Positions 5,685-7,868 of a stretch of DNA of 7,868 nt are shown one piece after another. The DNA is from Bacillota bacterium. Lineage in GTDB: Bacteria > Bacillota > Desulfotomaculia > Desulfotomaculales > Desulfallaceae. Position numbers and translations under genes: made by a program. The DNA lies in assembly GCA_009781965.1 (NCBI GenBank), contig WQUS01000026.1:1-7868 (forward strand), read 5' to 3'. The notes under the pieces are model-generated. The model saw only the letters and a program-made list of their open reading frames with translations. It made no database searches and had not been told where the DNA came from. Numbering within the stretch: position 1 is the stretch's first letter; the number at the start of each line of letters is the position of its first letter.

Positions 5685-6908
5685 ATGTCGCTAAAAATAA
5701 CTGAAATAACAGCAACTAAACCCGTAACCAATGAAAAGTTAACGGCGACGGTTTTCCTGCTGCTCATTTTTGCGTTGTTTACAAGCCTGTTTATTAAATC
5801 AAACGTCATCGCAACAGAATCCCTTACCGCCTACAGAACAAATGCCGTATCAGGAACACCTATTTTCAAGCGGGTAAACATTGTCATTGACGCCTTGGAT
5901 ACCGCCGTAAATTCCGCTACACCTGAAAAAACGTATTTTATTGAGGCCTACGGGCTTGCCCAACTGGCTATGGACAAAAAGATCATCCCAGACCCTAACT
6001 ACGGGGCGCTTTATAAAACGCCTTACGGACAGATCACCTACGCTGCTCAGGAAAAACAGCTTGACGGTTATGTGGACCAGGTGCGCCAACTGGAAAACTC
6101 ACTGGCCGCTAATAATATCCCGTTTTTATATATTCAGGCGCCGTTTAAGCTTCCCGACGCCCATTCCCAACTGCCGCCGACAGTGACAGACTATTCAAAT
6201 CAGAACGCCGATCAGTTTATTAACAAGCTAACCGCCGCCAATATTTCCTGTTTCGATTTAAGGCCGCTGCTGGCGAAAAGCGGGATGACCCAAAACCAGC
6301 TGTTCTACAATACCGACCACCATTGGACCATCGACGCCGCCTTTTACAGCACCGCTCAAATTGTGCAGAAGCTTAACCGGGACTATGGTTTTCAAATAGA
6401 CCCGTCCCTTTATGATATTGGTAATTATAACCGCACGACCTACAAGGATTTTTTTATCGGTTCCATGGGCCGGCGGGTCGGCAGGATTTATGGCGGAGTG
6501 GACGATTTCACACTGCTTACGCCGAAATTCAAAACCTACATCTCTCTTACGGAAGACGGCAGGCTTTTGCCAAGGGGCGCCTTCGAGGACGCGGTTTTAA
6601 GCAAGGAGTATATTGATCCAAACGCGCCGCTTGATGCAGACCGTTATGCCGTTTACCATGGGGACAACGCAAAGCTTAGATTTGAAAACCATCTGGTTGA
6701 TAAAGGGAAGATCCTGATTATCAAGGATTCCTTCGGCATTCCGGTCTATTCGTTCCTTTCTCTTGGGGTACACGAGGTCAGGGCGGTTGACATGAGATTG
6801 TTTAAAAGTAATGTTGCCGCATACGCTGCCGAATTTGATCCTAATCTGGTAATCATATTGTACAACGCCGATGGTTTCAGCGACCAAATGTTTGATTTCC
6901 ATATGTAG
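5685..6908 (+). CDS. DHHW/AlgJ-AlgX-like SGNH-type O-acetyltransferase or acetylesterase, membrane anchored
   Basis: The protein has 407 residues. ATG 5685 follows GAGGT (5672-5676) by 8 nt and the MBOAT stop by 14 nt, so the pair is one operon. Residues 19-38 (LTATVFLLLIFALFTSLFIK) form a single uncleaved membrane anchor, leaving the rest outside the membrane. The catalytic parts resemble AlgX/AlgJ and DHHW proteins: FYNTDHHWTIDAAFY (207-221) supplies the Asp-x-His pair (D211, H213), and ILIIKDSFGIPV (343-354) supplies the nucleophile S349. PFLYIQAPFKLP (146-157) matches the first conserved strand-loop of these proteins. In the known alginate and related systems this partner takes the acetyl group exported by the MBOAT protein and places it on the polymer. 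The substrate here is not determinable. The C-terminus is short (GFSDQMFDFHM), with no separate carbohydrate-binding module. Confidence 0.88.
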   Translation: MSLKITEITATKPVTNEKLTATVFLLLIFALFTSLFIKSNVIATESLTAYRTNAVSGTPIFKRVNIVIDALDTAVNSATPEKTYFIEAYGLAQLAMDKKIIPDPNYGALYKTPYGQITYAAQEKQLDGYVDQVRQLENSLAANNIPFLYIQAPFKLPDAHSQLPPTVTDYSNQNADQFINKLTAANISCFDLRPLLAKSGMTQNQLFYNTDHHWTIDAAFYSTAQIVQKLNRDYGFQIDPSLYDIGNYNRTTYKDFFIGSMGRRVGRIYGGVDDFTLLTPKFKTYISLTEDGRLLPRGAFEDAVLSKEYIDPNAPLDADRYAVYHGDNAKLRFENHLVDKGKILIIKDSFGIPVYSFLSLGVHEVRAVDMRLFKSNVAAYAAEFDPNLVIILYNADGFSDQMFDFHM

Positions 6909-6934
6909 AAAATCTAGCGTGACAAATACTCTAT

Positions 6935-7023
6935 AAGGAGCAATGATTTATATGAAAACGCCTTATCGACTGCTGATGGGTTCATCCGATGTCTTAAATA
7001 GGATATCGGCGTTAGCGTTATAG
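6935..7023 (+). pseudogene. orphan ribosome binding site with a 26-codon stub, probable lost third gene of the cassette
   Basis: AAGGAG (6935-6940) is followed by ATG 6943 and an in-frame ATG 6952, the latter with normal spacing. The frame reads MIYMKTPYRLLMGSSDVLNR and then ISALAL before TAG at 7021-7023. The good ribosome binding site 26 nt after the DHHW gene stop suggests that a third gene once followed. The reading soon ends and nothing coherent continues in any plus frame. The codons after about 6960 overlap a protein-like frame on the other strand, so the join probably lies there. It could instead be a real 23- or 26-residue peptide. Confidence 0.35.
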
Positions 7024-7070
7024 ACTATAAAGCGATAATCATTTCCGCAACAATATAATACGGCTAGCAA
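6963..7070 (-). pseudogene. short protein-like fragment on the minus strand
   Basis: The minus strand reads GNDYRFIVYNANADILFKTS then DEPISSR and stops at TAA 6965-6963. The composition looks like a genuine beta-strand C-terminus, and the Asp-Tyr-x-x-Val-Tyr pattern recalls SDDYIVVYYKDGG in the minus-strand frame further on. The open frame extends back to an ATG at 7175 that overlaps the end of the next minus-strand frame by 20 nt. That part (MRSWRHRLSY...) is unconvincing and has no ribosome binding site. I treat only the end as possibly meaningful. The family is not recognised. Confidence 0.25.
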
Positions 7071-7100
7071 AAACGGCTTTATAAAAGAAATCAGCAATAC

Positions 7101-7117
7101 TGTCCCCTGAGAGGACA
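7101..7117. repeat. 17-nt near-palindrome TGTCC-N7-GGACA
   Basis: TGTCCCCTGAGAGGACA has perfect 5-bp arms and two further matching pairs (CT/AG) inside. It lies in the non-coding stretch between the stub and the minus-strand frame. It could be an operator half-site pair or a leftover of a small repeat; nothing in the window decides. Confidence 0.35.
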
Positions 7118-7155
7118 TTTGAAAATATATTCCACTCAAGACGGCATAACTCAAT

Positions 7156-7800
7156 CTATGGCGCCAGCTTCTCATGGCTTTGGCTGGTTAGGCTAACTTT
7201 ATAACGTCCGGTGGATTTGTATTTTTCTGCTTTAGCGCCTAAATCATAATAACCGGCAATATAAATGCCATCATCTTTTACTTGCCAAGTATCTTTTTCA
7301 AACCGATAACCTTCATAACCATCACCGGATATTGGCGTCTCAATTACGCCATAAACATAGCCTTTTAAACCCAGGTATTCTTCCGTGTAATCCCGGAGGC
7401 TTACTTTGAGTAAATTGCTGCTCGTGTATACCGGCCAAACGCCATCGCCGAAGGTCCGGCAAACCACTATATACATAAAATCGTTAGTAAACTTTATATC
7501 AAAAATATTTACGCCTCCATAAACACGTTTTAGCTTTCCATCTTTATGTGAGTATATAAAATATGTGGGTTCTTCCCCGCTAAATGTACCTAAAACCAGA
7601 TACTCTCCATTTTGGGTATTGTACCATCCACTTTGGGCACTGTACCAGTCTCCGTCGTCTGCCAGCTTATTGCTTTTAAAATGATATTCCCGATCCCCGC
7701 CCCAGTATCTTAAATATAAGGATCCGCCGTCTTTATAGTAAACAACAATATAATCATCACTGTATAAGATTTTGAGAGCGTTGTATAATATATAGATATA
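7156..7800 (-). CDS. hypothetical Tyr/Gly/Asp-rich protein without a usable start, probably 5'-truncated
   Basis: One minus-strand frame is open from the TAG at 7158-7156 back to the window edge, with about 214 residues shown here. The product has many short aromatic and charged stretches: LYSDDYIVVYYKDGGSLYLR, DDGDWYSAQSGWYNTQNGEY, FIYSHKDGKLKRVYGGV, EKDTWQVKDDGIYIAGYYDL. These look like repeated beta-hairpins separated by turns, as in beta-propeller or beta-solenoid surface proteins. The first in-frame ATG is at 7476 (106-residue version), but no ribosome binding site precedes it and protein-like sequence continues for about 100 residues upstream. No ATG, GTG or TTG occurs in frame between there and the edge. 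The frame also runs under the promoter and start of the divergent zinc-ribbon gene. I infer loss of the true 5' end by rearrangement. The family is not recognised. Confidence 0.5.
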   Translation of the reverse strand, partial: YIYILYNALKILYSDDYIVVYYKDGGSLYLRYWGGDREYHFKSNKLADDGDWYSAQSGWYNTQNGEYLVLGTFSGEEPTYFIYSHKDGKLKRVYGGVNIFDIKFTNDFMYIVVCRTFGDGVWPVYTSSNLLKVSLRDYTEEYLGLKGYVYGVIETPISGDGYEGYRFEKDTWQVKDDGIYIAGYYDLGAKAEKYKSTGRYKVSLTSQSHEKLAP

Positions 7801-7809
7801 TGGTATAAT
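7781..7809 (+). promoter_or_regulatory. promoter of the zinc-ribbon gene, extended -10
   Basis: TTGTAT (7781-7786) and TATAAT (7804-7809) are 17 nt apart. TGG directly before the -10 gives the extended form TGnTATAAT. The predicted transcription start is about 20 nt before the ATG at 7837. Confidence 0.55.
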
Positions 7810-7836
7810 AGCTAAAACGATAGTGGGTGGACTATT

Positions 7837-7868
7837 ATGCCAGAGTGTAAAAAATGTGGTTCTGAAAA
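7837..7868 (+). CDS. start of a zinc-ribbon protein, 3' end off window
   Basis: ATG 7837 opens the frame MPECKKCGSE, which runs off the window. A methionine followed within a few residues by C-x2-C-G-S is the usual opening of bacterial zinc-ribbon domains, often joined to a membrane segment and a variable domain. A purine-rich GGGTGG (7825-7830) 6 nt upstream can serve as a weak ribosome binding site, and a good extended -10 promoter precedes it. Only ten codons are visible, so nothing beyond the zinc-binding half-motif can be said. Confidence 0.6.
   Translation, partial: MPECKKCGSE

Noticed and set aside
1..7868. CRISPR array, tRNA, rRNA or complete insertion sequence
   Set aside because: No regularly spaced repeats, cloverleaf or rRNA-like sequence, and no transposase reading frame, were seen on either strand.

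Overview
The window reads as chromosomal DNA from an anaerobic Firmicute-like bacterium. A Negativicutes/Sporomusa-type organism is my best guess, and it is an inference. The evidence is strong GGAGG-type ribosome binding sites, GTG and TTG starts, a B12-dependent ribonucleotide reductase tail, an acyl-CoA dehydrogenase of the anaerobic short-chain type, and a remnant of a glycyl-radical-enzyme activase. Four regions can be separated.

Region A (1-1143) holds two convergent genes. The C-terminus of an NrdJ-type ribonucleotide reductase (TSCPD domain plus cysteine-rich zinc-ribbon-like tail) runs rightwards. A class I SAM-dependent methyltransferase with a GTG start runs leftwards. An imperfect hairpin lies between them.

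Region B (1144-3824) starts with an intergenic stretch that contains a small non-coding insertion of about 147 bp. Its ends are inverted repeats (GTTACTG...CAGTAAC), it is flanked by exact 8-bp direct repeats (TATTATCC), and it contains a perfect 18-bp internal inverted repeat. This is the signature of a MITE. A rightward pair follows: an M24-family Xaa-Pro-type peptidase and an acyl-CoA dehydrogenase that starts at a TTG codon, 31 nt apart and probably co-transcribed.

Region C (3825-6908) begins with an AT-rich spacer. On its minus strand lies a clear remnant of a radical-SAM glycyl-radical-enzyme activating protein (signature IRIPVIPGYNDS). A good promoter then drives a two-gene cassette: an AlgI-like MBOAT membrane O-acyltransferase and an AlgJ/AlgX/DHHW-like membrane-anchored acyltransferase or esterase. 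In known systems such pairs move acetyl groups across the membrane onto an extracellular polysaccharide. No polymer synthesis genes are in view.

Region D (6909-7868) looks rearranged. It has an orphan ribosome binding site with a 26-codon stub directly after the cassette, a short protein-like fragment on the minus strand, and a long minus-strand frame rich in Tyr, Gly and Asp that has no usable start codon. The last bases hold the promoter and first codons of a zinc-ribbon protein (MPECKKCGSE) that runs out of the window. Region D and the remnant in region C suggest two decayed junctions on either side of the acetyltransferase cassette, which may therefore be an acquired module.
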